64,000 bases of DNA from Mesorhizobium sp. BR1-1-16 (GTDB lineage Bacteria; Pseudomonadota; Alphaproteobacteria; Rhizobiales; Kaistiaceae), in NCBI RefSeq assembly GCF_020165495.1, contig NZ_JAIUIE010000004.1, positions 124,001 through 188,000 on the forward strand. The letters are read 5' to 3'. This document shows positions 51,336 through 60,182 of this stretch, piece by piece. Position numbers and translations under genes: made by a program. Positions within the stretch are counted from its first letter, which is position 1; every line of letters starts with the position of its first letter. The notes beneath the pieces were generated by a model. The model worked only from the letters and a program-made list of their open reading frames with translations, did no database searches and had not been told where the DNA came from.

Positions 51336-51729
51336 GCCGGCCGCCATGCGACGCTATCGAACCCGGTTCAGGGATCGATAGCGTCGTTGGCGGCGTCTTG
51401 CCACCCAATCCGGCCTCTGGCCGTGTTTGCGTGGGTTGCCGCGCAATATCGCTGGAGGCTCTCGACCGAACGACGTCAAACGGGCATTCTCATGGATGTC
51501 CATCCGGTCCGTGTCTGGCTCCAGCAGGCTCGCAAATCTTGCCTCCCTCGGACCAGGCCTGATGGACGCCCCTATCGAGAGCCCGCCTCGTCGTCCCCAT
51601 GAGGGCAGCCCCCTTTCGCAAGCCCCACGGTGTGGCCCCGACAGCACCCGCAGCTACGCTCTCCAAGACGTTCATGGCCATGCCGGCGCGTTCACGCTGT
51701 GATGGCGACTATCCGGAGGAGACAATTCC
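51336..51729. other. Intergenic space holding a terminator
   Basis: 394 bp. A strong hairpin (51341-51393) occupies the start. No gene or clear promoter box is seen in the rest, though GGAGGAGAC precedes the next ATG at 51730. Confidence 0.5.
51341..51393 (+). terminator. Strong hairpin terminator after hydrolase copy 2
   Basis: CGACGCTATCGA (51349-51360) pairs perfectly with TCGATAGCGTCG (51375-51386) around a 14-nt loop; CCGCC (51341-51345) and GGCGG (51389-51393) extend the stem after small internal mismatches. Confidence 0.8.
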
Positions 51730-52866
51730 ATGAAGATCACTGCAGTCACGCCAATCCTCGTGAAGGAGTGGAGGACGATGCTGTTCGTCAAGATCGAGAC
51801 GGACGAAGGCATCGTCGGGATCGGCGAGGCCGGCCTCACGTCACGCGAGGACGGCGTGGCGGGCATCGTGCGCGCACTTGCACCGCTGCTCATCGGCGAG
51901 GACGCCATGCGCTCGGAGCATCTGTGGCAATTGATGTGGCGCGGCGGCTTCCATCCCTCCGGCCAGGTGCTTTCCTCAGCCATCGCCGCGATCGACATCG
52001 CGCTCTGGGACATCAAGGGAAAGGCGCTCGGCGTTCCGGTCTACCAGCTGCTTGGCGGCAAGGTGCGCGACAAGGTCGACACCTATTGTCATCTCGGTGA
52101 CGGCAACTCGCCGGAAACGCTGCTCAAATCCGCACGGGCGCATGTAGCGGAGGGGTGGAACTGCCTGCGCTGGGCGAGCGGCGCCAGGCAGGATGGCGTC
52201 TATGAGCCCAACAAGACGGTCGACGCAGCGATCGAGGCCTTCCGGCTGCTACGCAGCGAACTCGGGGCCGATGTCGAGCTCTGCTTCGACGCGCATACAC
52301 GCATGAGCGTAGCCGATGCCGTCCGGCTCTGCCGGGGCGTCGAGCCGTATCGCCCCATGTTCATCGAGGATCCGCTGCGGGTCGAGAACCCCGAAACCTA
52401 TCGGCGCTTGCGTGACCAGACCGCCGTCCCGATCGCGGCCGGCGAACAACTGGGCACCAAATGGCAGTTCCGCGCTCTGATCGAAGACGAACTGATCGAT
52501 TATGCGCGCATCGACATGTGCATCTGCGCCGGCTTCACCGAATCCAGGAAGATCGCCGGATGGTGTGAGACGCATATGATCGATATCGCCGTGCACAACC
52601 CGATCGGGCCGGTGTCGACGGCCGCGTGTCTCCATCTGAACGTCGCGACGCCGAACATGTTGGTTCAGGAGTTGCCCCGCCGGCCGGGCGAGAGCCTGGC
52701 CGATGTGATCGTCAGCGGGCATCGTTGGGACGATGGTTGGCTGATCCCCTCCGACGCTCCCGGACTTGGCCTCGAAGTCGATTGGGACGGCCTGACGCGC
52801 TACCCCTTCGTCCATGAGAACCTGCCGCTGTTCCGGCGCGAGGATGGCAGCTTCACCAACTGGTAG
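51730..52866 (+). CDS. Enolase-superfamily sugar-acid dehydratase, second copy
   Basis: 378 aa, mandelate racemase/muconate lactonizing family. Metal ligands fit D187, E213 and E239 (FDAHTR, FIEDPL, AAGEQLG) and acid/base residues H189 and H289 (AVHNPIGP), the same arrangement as the protein at 40913 but with many substitutions, so a related acid-sugar dehydratase. Starts MKITAVTPILVKEW with GGAGGAGAC upstream. It stands alone between two hydrolase regions and has no matching importer next to it. Its ligand probably differs from that of the first copy. Confidence 0.9.
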   Translation: MKITAVTPILVKEWRTMLFVKIETDEGIVGIGEAGLTSREDGVAGIVRALAPLLIGEDAMRSEHLWQLMWRGGFHPSGQVLSSAIAAIDIALWDIKGKALGVPVYQLLGGKVRDKVDTYCHLGDGNSPETLLKSARAHVAEGWNCLRWASGARQDGVYEPNKTVDAAIEAFRLLRSELGADVELCFDAHTRMSVADAVRLCRGVEPYRPMFIEDPLRVENPETYRRLRDQTAVPIAAGEQLGTKWQFRALIEDELIDYARIDMCICAGFTESRKIAGWCETHMIDIAVHNPIGPVSTAACLHLNVATPNMLVQELPRRPGESLADVIVSGHRWDDGWLIPSDAPGLGLEVDWDGLTRYPFVHENLPLFRREDGSFTNW

Positions 52867-52883
52867 CTTTCCGCAGGCCCAGA

Positions 52884-52913
52884 GCCGGCCGCCGCAGCAT
52901 AGTCCCGGCCGGC
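52884..52913. terminator. Possible terminator between converging genes
   Basis: GCCGGCC (52884-52890) and GGCCGGC (52907-52913) pair around a 16-nt loop, between the dehydratase stop and the RibD-like stop on the other strand. Confidence 0.45.
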
Positions 52914-52981
52914 AAATCTCGCGAGAGGTCACGGACCAAAACAGGACCTCAAGAAGCCGAGCCGGTCTTTGATGATATCCC

Positions 52982-53707
52982 TCAGCGCCAGTGTCTTCTC
53001 CTTGAGTCCCCAACCGTTGTTCCGGGATCACCCCTCGGCAGCAGGTGATAGCGCAGGTGAACGATGTCGACCGCCAGAGGCGTCGCCGAAATCAGGGCGA
53101 GGCGCGAGGCGCCGAGGCGGTTGCCGTCGAACGTCGTCGGCGTGCCCGTTTTTCCATCCGCGATCGGAAGGACGAGCAGGCTGATTTCGTCGACGAGGTC
53201 AGCACCAAGGAAGGCGCCATTGGTGGCGCCGCCACCCTCGAGCAGCAGCGTCTCGACGCCGAACTCGGCCCTCAAGGCGCGGATCGCAAAAACGAGATCG
53301 AGTTCGGGAGCGCCGGCGAACAGATAGGATATGCCGTCGCGGCGCAGTTCCGCGAGGTGGTCGTCCGGAACAGCATCGGAGAGGATGGCGACGACGGCAT
53401 CGCCATTCACGCGGTCGCGATTGAGATGCAGCCTTCCGGATGGGTCGAGGCAGACGGCATAGGGCCCCATCCCGGCCGCGGATGCTTTACACGTCTGCCG
53501 TGGATAAGGCCCGTCAGCCGATATCGGACGTGGCGCGCCCTGCGCGAATTCGGCCATCGTATGGCGGCCGACCAGCCAGGCATCGGCGGCAAGCGCCCGA
53601 TGCACTGCCTCGTAGACCTCATCCCTGTCCGCCGATGCGGGCCAGCCTTCCGGGGTGATCCGGCCATCGATGCTGGACATCATGTGTAGGATGACGCGCG
53701 GTCGCAT
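52982..53707 (-). CDS. RibD C-terminal domain / dihydrofolate-reductase-like protein
   Basis: 241 aa. The pattern MRPRVILHMMSSIDGRI and WLVGRHTMAEF at the N-terminus, then ETLLLEGGGATNGAFLGADLVDEISLLVLPIADG, is that of the RibD_C reductase fold, which reduces pyrimidine or pterin-like substrates with NADPH. Single-domain members away from riboflavin operons are common and their substrates are mostly unknown. The C-terminus is strongly basic (GDSRRRHWR). No riboflavin genes are nearby, so a role in riboflavin synthesis is unlikely. Confidence 0.87.
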   Translation of the reverse strand: MRPRVILHMMSSIDGRITPEGWPASADRDEVYEAVHRALAADAWLVGRHTMAEFAQGAPRPISADGPYPRQTCKASAAGMGPYAVCLDPSGRLHLNRDRVNGDAVVAILSDAVPDDHLAELRRDGISYLFAGAPELDLVFAIRALRAEFGVETLLLEGGGATNGAFLGADLVDEISLLVLPIADGKTGTPTTFDGNRLGASRLALISATPLAVDIVHLRYHLLPRGDPGTTVGDSRRRHWR

Positions 53708-53941
53708 GGCTCGCTCCAGATTGAATTGGCCTGGTGGACTGCGGTTGGTTGCCGGTCATGACCCGCGGTGAAACGGCCACCGCCGTTGCAACGCCGGCTT
53801 GGCGCGCCCGTCTGCCGGGGACAAGCGGGATGCGCGGCACGAACGGGAGGCGTGGCGAGAGGGAGGCCCCTGTCACGCCGCCCGGAAGCACGGACCCAAA
53901 ATCAAAGGTCCGCTCCGCCCGGCACCGGCATGAACGACGGT

Positions 53942-54700
53942 TCAGGGTGCCTTGGTCGCGGCCGCAGCGATGATCGCGTCGGCGACGATCTGCGGCTGCG
54001 ACAGCATGGCGACGTGGCTCGCCGGGGCATGAACCGTGGTCGCGTGCATGGCGTCAGCAAAGATCTTCTGCAGCGGCGGCGGGATGATCTGGTCATTGTC
54101 TGCGATCACGTACCAGCTCGGCTTCTTCGACCAGGCTGGTTGCGTCACCTTGCCATCGAAGGCACCGGAGAACAGAGGCGCCTGCGTCGCGGCAAGGAGC
54201 GCCGCGGTTTTCGGTGTGACGTCGGGGGCGAAATACTTCGCCATTCCAGGCGCCGACCAGGTCAGCCAGCCCATCGTGTCGGCGTGGATCTCGCTCTGCC
54301 ACGGCGGCGGCTCGGGCGCGGCGGCCACGATCGCGTTCACCGACTGTCCGGCCGCCGGCGCGAAGGCGGCGACATAGACGAGGGCGCGCACCTTGTCGCT
54401 GTCGCCGGCCTCGGTGATGACGGCGCCGCCATAGGAATGGCCGACCAACACGACATCGCCGGGCTGGTCGGCGATCACGCGCCGTGTCGCCGCGACGTCG
54501 GCCTCGAAGGATGAGGAGGGATTGTGGACCGCGACAACGTGCAGGCCATGCTCCTGCAGGAGGGGGATGACCTCGGACCAACTGGAGCCGTTCGCCCAAG
54601 CGCCGTGCACCAGCACGATCGAGGGCGCATCCGCGGCGACGGCCGCGGACATGCTTGCTGTGCTGATGGCCGCGGCAATGAAGACCGACTTGATTGGCAT
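53942..54700 (-). CDS. Secreted alpha/beta hydrolase, copy 3
   Basis: 252 aa. A signal peptide (MPIKSVFIAAAISTASMSAAVAADAP) precedes IVLVHGAWANGSSW, the nucleophile elbow GHSYGG, acid in VIADNDQIIPP and histidine in APASHVAMLSQP. Closest to copy 2 by its layout and by SWYVI/SWYVL before the acid residue. The ATG at 54700 is preceded by AAAGGAAGAG. It is separated from the RibD-like gene by 234 bp with no gene, so it is likely a separate unit. Confidence 0.9.
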   Translation of the reverse strand: MPIKSVFIAAAISTASMSAAVAADAPSIVLVHGAWANGSSWSEVIPLLQEHGLHVVAVHNPSSSFEADVAATRRVIADQPGDVVLVGHSYGGAVITEAGDSDKVRALVYVAAFAPAAGQSVNAIVAAAPEPPPWQSEIHADTMGWLTWSAPGMAKYFAPDVTPKTAALLAATQAPLFSGAFDGKVTQPAWSKKPSWYVIADNDQIIPPPLQKIFADAMHATTVHAPASHVAMLSQPQIVADAIIAAAATKAP

Positions 54701-55005
54701 CGAACTCTTCCTTTCGCTCTGTTGTCGTCTCTGATTTGCAGTGGAACGGCAACAACGCTGTCACCGCCGGTATTTCGTCGGCAAAGTTCCGGAGATCCTT
54801 CTCGATGGCCGCGACACGAGAGACACGCCTCGTCAGCCTCGACCGTTCCATTCTGGCAAGCCGGCCGCGCCGGATATTTGCGAAACTTGCGATTGTTGCG
54901 CGCGAAGTTGCGGTGTTGCTTCCTGCGTCGCGGCCCGTCGACGGGTGGAGCGCGTTTGGCGCGAGCGGCCTTTCCGGGATGCGCCATGCCCGGCGAACGG
55001 CAGTG
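54701..55005. other. Intergenic space between hydrolase copy 3 and SMP-30-like gene
   Basis: 305 bp without a supported gene or clear signal; both flanking genes are on the minus strand and the promoter of copy 3 must lie here. Confidence 0.4.
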
Positions 55006-56118
55006 CTATCGCGGCAGCCAGCCGATCGCGTCGGCGTGCAGGCTGTGGATGAACAGACGCGTGTCGGTCTCGGTGGCGCCGGTGGTCTCGGGATAGGCCC
55101 CGGTCGGATCCTGGAGGTCCTCGACGACACGGCCGCTCTCGTCGATGGCGAAGACATGGCCGTAAGGCTTGCCGAGCGGCAGCATCGATCGCGGCAACCG
55201 CAGCAGGATCTCGCGGATGAACGGCTTGTCGGCGAGGGAGTCGGCAGCCGGATTGCGCGGCCGGAACAGACCGACCCAGATGCGCCCGTCGCGGCCCCGC
55301 ATCAGATTGTCCGGATAGCCCGGCAGGTTGTCGACGAGGACAAGCGCCTCTGGCGAACCGCTGGCGACGTCGAGATCCTTCGCGTCCGGGTCGATCTTCC
55401 AGATGCGGTAGCGCCCCGTCTCGTTGACGAAGAGGCTCCGTTCATCGGCCGAGAGGGCGATGCCATTGGCGAAAGAGAGCCCATGCGCGACGATGCGCGT
55501 CGTTCCGCTCTTGGGATCATAGGCAAGGACCCGGCCCGTCGCCGATTGCTCGAGGACGTCGAGGACGCTGGCTTCGAGCGTGCTGCCCCAGACGGACGGC
55601 GCGAAGCGCGTCGATGAGTCGGTGAAATAGATCGCGCCGTCCTTGGCGACGACGACGGAATTGGCGTAGCCGATCGGATCGTCTACTCCGACATGGTTCG
55701 TCAGCACGGAAGTCTCGCCATCCGCCGTGATCGCGAGCAGCCCCGCCATGGCGTCGGAGGCGATCATCCGTCCGTCGGCATCGAAGGCGAAGCCGAGCAC
55801 CCTTCCACCCGTCCGGGCGAAAATCCGCTGGTCGCTGCCGTCGGGATGCATGCGGATGATCGCGCCGCTCGTCATCGCGGCATAGACGTCGCCATCCGGG
55901 CCGATCGCGATGTGCTCCGGGCCGAACTGCCCCGCGACCTCGATCCTGCCAAGGCCGGAAAGCCGCGTATTGGACGCATGGGCGCCGACATAGCCGGGCG
56001 GGGAAGGCGCGGACCAGGCCGCGGCCTTGATCGGCACCGGCCAGAGACAGAGATAAAGGGCCGCCCCGATGAGGACCACCAGGACCGCGAGGCCGGCACG
56101 AATGAGAAATCTGCGCAA
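55006..56118 (-). CDS. SMP-30/strictosidine-synthase-like beta-propeller protein
   Basis: 370 aa. A single N-terminal hydrophobic helix (AGLAVLVVLIGAALYLCLWPV) anchors or exports it. Repeating propeller strands are seen: GPEHIAIGPDGDVYAA, FAFDADGRMIASDAMAGLLAI, GYANSVVVAKDGAIYFTDSSTRF, HGLSFANGIALSADERSLFVNETGRYRIW and YPDNLMRGRDGRIWVGL. The conserved PDN and NET signatures fit the strictosidine-synthase-like subgroup, which in bacteria includes calcium-dependent lactonases. A periplasmic lactonase or esterase is the best guess; it fits the many hydrolases around it. Confidence 0.85.
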   Translation of the reverse strand: MRRFLIRAGLAVLVVLIGAALYLCLWPVPIKAAAWSAPSPPGYVGAHASNTRLSGLGRIEVAGQFGPEHIAIGPDGDVYAAMTSGAIIRMHPDGSDQRIFARTGGRVLGFAFDADGRMIASDAMAGLLAITADGETSVLTNHVGVDDPIGYANSVVVAKDGAIYFTDSSTRFAPSVWGSTLEASVLDVLEQSATGRVLAYDPKSGTTRIVAHGLSFANGIALSADERSLFVNETGRYRIWKIDPDAKDLDVASGSPEALVLVDNLPGYPDNLMRGRDGRIWVGLFRPRNPAADSLADKPFIREILLRLPRSMLPLGKPYGHVFAIDESGRVVEDLQDPTGAYPETTGATETDTRLFIHSLHADAIGWLPR

Positions 56119-56288
56119 GACGAACCTCGTGCTGCAAAGGTCAGAACCGTGAAGGGCGAACGGCCCGCGCGGGGCGACGAGCTCGGCTCATCTTAAGAAG
56201 CCTCACTGCCGGCCGATTGCCGGAACCTGCGGAAAACCACGCCGATCTTGCGATTCCGGCCCTTGCCGTTGCGACGCCTCGATCGCGA

Positions 56289-57170
56289 TCACCGTCCGTG
56301 CAGGCGGCGATAGTCCCGCGGCGTGCATCCGGCGAGCCGGCTGAAGGTCCGGGAGAAATTGGCCTGCGATCCGAAGCCGGTCTCGAGCGCGATCTCGGAC
56401 ATCGAGGCGTTGCCCGCCGCAATCATCCGCCGCGCCGCTTCGATGCGCCGCTCGACGACATAGCGATGCGGTGACAACCCCGTCGCCTGGCGGAAGAGGC
56501 GCGAGAAATGAAACGGGCTCAGGCAGGCCTCGCCCGCCAGCTCGGCGAGCGATATCGGCTCGCCGATACGGGCCTCGATCCGGTCGAGGACCCGGCGCAG
56601 CCGCCGCTTGTCGAGCGCCGGCGAAGGTTCAGCCGCTCGCCAGCGATCGACGGTATAATGGCCGACCAGATGGGCGGTCAGCGCCGCCCTGAGGCCATCC
56701 GCCACGAGGCTTTCGGTGGGGCCGGCATCGCCCCCCTTGAGCCCGTGCAGGGCTTCGCCGACCCGGCTCAGCAGTGGATCGGCGAAGCCGCCGACATAAG
56801 CGAGCTGAGCCCGCGCCGGATCGAGACCGTGATCGATGAGTGCGCTTTCCTCCAGCAGCTTGGCTGGCAGGAACAGGATCAGGCACTCCGTCGCGCCGTC
56901 GAGTTCGAGATATGTTTCGTCCGTCCCTGCCGGTACCAGCCAGGCGGTGCCGGGAAGCGCCAACCCTTCTTGCATCTTCCCATCGGCGCAGCGGCGGACG
57001 ACTGCTTTCCCCGAGAGAATCAGGACGAGTTCCGTACATTCCGGACGTACGCAGTTCTGAACGCCCGGCCCGATCCTCCGATGCTCGACGCGGACGGATT
57101 CCCACTCAGATGCACCGCCTAGCAGCTCGCTCGACTGGTATTTTCGCTCGGCATGGGTCGCGAGGGGCAT
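56289..57170 (-). CDS. AraC family transcriptional regulator
   Basis: 293 aa from the ATG at 57170; 100 more codons stay open upstream into the divergent region and are rejected. The C-terminal 100 residues hold two helix-turn-helix motifs (ISLAELAGEACLSPFHFSRLFRQATG and MSEIALETGFGSQANFSRTFSRLAG), and the N-terminal half is a cupin-like sensing domain (LVLILSGKAVVRRCADGKMQEGLALPGTAWLVPAG). Divergent from the large STAND regulator; what it controls is not visible, possibly the adjacent SMP-30-like gene. Confidence 0.9.
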   Translation of the reverse strand: MPLATHAERKYQSSELLGGASEWESVRVEHRRIGPGVQNCVRPECTELVLILSGKAVVRRCADGKMQEGLALPGTAWLVPAGTDETYLELDGATECLILFLPAKLLEESALIDHGLDPARAQLAYVGGFADPLLSRVGEALHGLKGGDAGPTESLVADGLRAALTAHLVGHYTVDRWRAAEPSPALDKRRLRRVLDRIEARIGEPISLAELAGEACLSPFHFSRLFRQATGLSPHRYVVERRIEAARRMIAAGNASMSEIALETGFGSQANFSRTFSRLAGCTPRDYRRLHGR

Positions 57171-57320
57171 GACATCACCCGGAGAGATTGAATGCCGTGC
57201 CAGTCTCGCCCCTGGGCTGCCGCGCGGCGAGTTAAACGCGGTTAAGCGATGTCGGGCGCGAGGTGGGCCGATAAGCGTCAGCATGCTAGATTGGGCATGA
57301 CCTGTGCGGCGGCAGGAACC

Positions 57321-60179
57321 ATGGCGGACATCCCGGAAGAGCATACCGGCCGATCTTTCGCGTTCGGCCCGTTCGAACTCGTGCCGCAACGCCAGTTGCT
57401 GATGCGCAATGGCGTGCCGATCCGCCTCGGCGGTCGCGCGCTCGATATTCTCACGGTTCTGGTGGAGCATGCGGGCGAGGTGGTGGGCAAGCGTGAGCTC
57501 ATCGCGCGCGTCTGGCCCAAGACCTTCGTCGAGGACGGCAATCTCAAGGTCAACATGAACGCCTTGCGCCGCGCGCTCGACGCTGGCGACGGGGCTCCGC
57601 CCTGCATCGCCACCGTGGTCGGGAGAGGCTATCGCTTCGTCGTGCCGGTCGAGGTAGCATTATCCCGCGATGCCGACGGTGCGTTTTCACAGCGGCGCGA
57701 CAACAACCTGCCGACCGCGACCACGCGCATCATCGGCCGCGGCGATGCGGTCGATGCCGTCCGGCAGGATCTCGCCGAGGCCCGTCTGGTCTCGATCGTC
57801 GGCGCTGGCGGCATCGGCAAGACCACCGTGGCGCTTGCGGTCGCTGAGGCCACAGTAGGCTCGCGCGGCGACGGCGTCTGGCTGGTGGAGTTCGCCGCGC
57901 TCCGCGATCCCGCCCTCGTTCCCAATGCCATTGCCGCGGCCATCGGTCTTTCCGCACATTCGGCGAACATGCTCGCCGCGCTCTGCAATGCTCTCCGCGA
58001 CAAGTCGATGCTGATCATTCTCGACAGTTGCGAGCATGTCATCGACGGCGTCGCCAGCTGCGTCGACCGCCTGCTCGCGACAGCACCGGGGATCGTGATC
58101 CTCGCGACCAGCCGGGAGCCGCTGCGCGTGCGTGGAGAAAGGGTGCGCCGCCTGCCCGGCCTCGCTGTGCCCACTGAAGCGTCGTCGATCAGCGCGCGCG
58201 ACGCACTGGCCTATCCCGCCATCGAACTCTTCGTCGACCGCGCCACCGACCGCCGGGAGGATTTCGAGCTCAGCGACGCCGATGCGCCGATCGTCGCCGC
58301 CATCTGCCGCAGGCTCGACGGCCTGGCGCTCGCGATCGAGCTTGCCGCCACCCGCGTCGACGGGCTCGGCGTCGCCGGCCTGCTCGGTCAGCTCGACGAC
58401 CGTTTCCGCGTGCTGGAGAGCCGAAGGGGCGGCCCCGAGCGTCACCGGACCCTCTTGGCGACCATCGACTGGAGCCATGCTCTTCTGTCCGAAGCCGAAC
58501 GGCTGACCATGCGGCGGCTCGCCGTCTTCGCCGCCAGCTTCAACCTCGAGGCTGCCATCGCTGTCGTCGGCGATGACAGCGATGCCCGATCGGCCGTCGC
58601 CAGCGACCTTGCGAGCCTTGCCTCGAAATCTCTGCTCGCGGCCGAGATCGCCGATGGAGAGATGAACTATCGGCTGCTCGATTCCGTGCGGGCCTATGCC
58701 CTCGAAAAGCTGGTTGCAAGCGGAGAGCAGCCGGAGATGCGGCGACGCCACGCCGAGCATTGCATCGCCTGGCTCGCCGTCGCGCGGCTCGATTCCGGTC
58801 GTCTGTCGCGCGCCGCCTGGCTCGCCCGCTATGGGGTCAGGATCGACGATGTGCGAAACGCACTCGGCTGGGCTTTCACCGAAGAGGCGGGCGCGCCGCT
58901 GGCCGTGCGGTTGACCGTGGCGGCGATCCCGTTCGGCAAGCAGGTGTCGCTGATCGACGAGTGCCGGACCGTCGTCGAGACGGCTCTGCAGGCCCGCTTC
59001 GGCCCCTATCGCACGGAACGCGACGATCTGGTCCTGAACCTCGCCCTCGGCGCGACCGTGCTGCATTCGCGCGGGCCGCTCGCCGAGGTGAAGACATCGC
59101 TGACCAGGGCGCTGGGCCTGGCGGAACATCTGGCGGACACCGATCTGCAGCTCGACTGTCTGCGCGGCCTCTCGGAATACGAATTGTGGACCGGTGACTC
59201 ACGGGCCGCGATGGCGGTGGCCGAATCGATCCGTACGCTCGAGACGAAGGGCGAACCGGCGGCGGCGGGCGATGCCGATGCGCAGACCGGCTCTGCCCTC
59301 TCCTGGCTCGGCGCCTTAGGCGCGGCACGCCATCGCCTCGAAGGGATCGTCTACAGGCCGCTCATCCGCGACCACCGGGGTGAGACAGATCGCTTCGAGT
59401 TCGACCAGAGGCTGACGGCAACCGGTGCGCTGGCGACAGTCCTGTGGCTGCAGGGCTATGCCGACCAGGCGATGGAAACGGCGAAGCGCCAGCTTCGCGA
59501 TGCGGAAGCGTCCAACTATGCCGTGTCTCTTTGCTGCGCGCTCCTGCATGGATCGCTGATCATCGCGATGTATGTCCGCGATTACGCCGCCGCGGTGCGG
59601 TATCTCGACCGCGGCCTCGCCCATGCATCGACGCATGGGCTCTCGATCTGGCGGAACATGGGCTTTTGTGCGGGCGGAAGGCTGAAGCTTTATATGGACC
59701 AGCCCTTCGATCTCGCTGCCTATCGCGGCGCCCTCGCCGAAATCCGCCAGGGGGGCTTTCGCATGCGCTATCCAAATTATCTGACGAACTACGGCGAGGC
59801 GCTTGCCCGGACCGGCGATGTTGCACGCGGACTGGCAGCCATCGACGAGGCGATGGCGCTCTGCCGGGAAAGCGGACAGGTGGTGGGCATCCCTGAAATC
59901 CTGCGCATCAAGGGCAATGTCATCCGTTTCAACGATCCATCCCGGCTGGATAGCGCGGCCGAATGTTACCGGCAGTCGATCGAACTTGCCCGGCGCGACC
60001 ATGCCCTCGCCTGGGAGCTGCGAAGCGCTACCAGCCTCGTGAAGCTTGCGCGGCAGCAAGGTGGCGACGACGACGCCGAGGCCCTGCTGGAAACGGCCTT
60101 TTTCAAGTTCACCGAGGGGTTCGGGACTGCCGATCTGCGGCGCGCGCGCACACTGATCGAAGCGCGCCACGGCCATTGA
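57321..60179 (+). CDS. Winged-helix (OmpR-type) regulator with STAND ATPase domain
   Basis: 952 aa. A Trans_reg_C winged helix (about 12-110: FAFGPFELVPQRQLL, GKRELIARVWPKTFVEDGNLKVNMNALRRAL, VVGRGYRFV) is followed by a STAND/NB-ARC-type NTPase: Walker A GAGGIGKTT (161-169), Walker B LIILDSCEH (231-239) and the sensor block PLRVRGERVRRLPGL. The remaining 500 residues look like helical TPR-type repeats. Such proteins bind DNA after nucleotide and effector binding. The ATG at 57321 has AGGA upstream; an ATG at 57297 is also open. Its target is unknown; it converges on the MFS gene. Confidence 0.88.
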   Translation: MADIPEEHTGRSFAFGPFELVPQRQLLMRNGVPIRLGGRALDILTVLVEHAGEVVGKRELIARVWPKTFVEDGNLKVNMNALRRALDAGDGAPPCIATVVGRGYRFVVPVEVALSRDADGAFSQRRDNNLPTATTRIIGRGDAVDAVRQDLAEARLVSIVGAGGIGKTTVALAVAEATVGSRGDGVWLVEFAALRDPALVPNAIAAAIGLSAHSANMLAALCNALRDKSMLIILDSCEHVIDGVASCVDRLLATAPGIVILATSREPLRVRGERVRRLPGLAVPTEASSISARDALAYPAIELFVDRATDRREDFELSDADAPIVAAICRRLDGLALAIELAATRVDGLGVAGLLGQLDDRFRVLESRRGGPERHRTLLATIDWSHALLSEAERLTMRRLAVFAASFNLEAAIAVVGDDSDARSAVASDLASLASKSLLAAEIADGEMNYRLLDSVRAYALEKLVASGEQPEMRRRHAEHCIAWLAVARLDSGRLSRAAWLARYGVRIDDVRNALGWAFTEEAGAPLAVRLTVAAIPFGKQVSLIDECRTVVETALQARFGPYRTERDDLVLNLALGATVLHSRGPLAEVKTSLTRALGLAEHLADTDLQLDCLRGLSEYELWTGDSRAAMAVAESIRTLETKGEPAAAGDADAQTGSALSWLGALGAARHRLEGIVYRPLIRDHRGETDRFEFDQRLTATGALATVLWLQGYADQAMETAKRQLRDAEASNYAVSLCCALLHGSLIIAMYVRDYAAAVRYLDRGLAHASTHGLSIWRNMGFCAGGRLKLYMDQPFDLAAYRGALAEIRQGGFRMRYPNYLTNYGEALARTGDVARGLAAIDEAMALCRESGQVVGIPEILRIKGNVIRFNDPSRLDSAAECYRQSIELARRDHALAWELRSATSLVKLARQQGGDDDAEALLETAFFKFTEGFGTADLRRARTLIEARHGH

Positions 60180-60182
60180 CCG

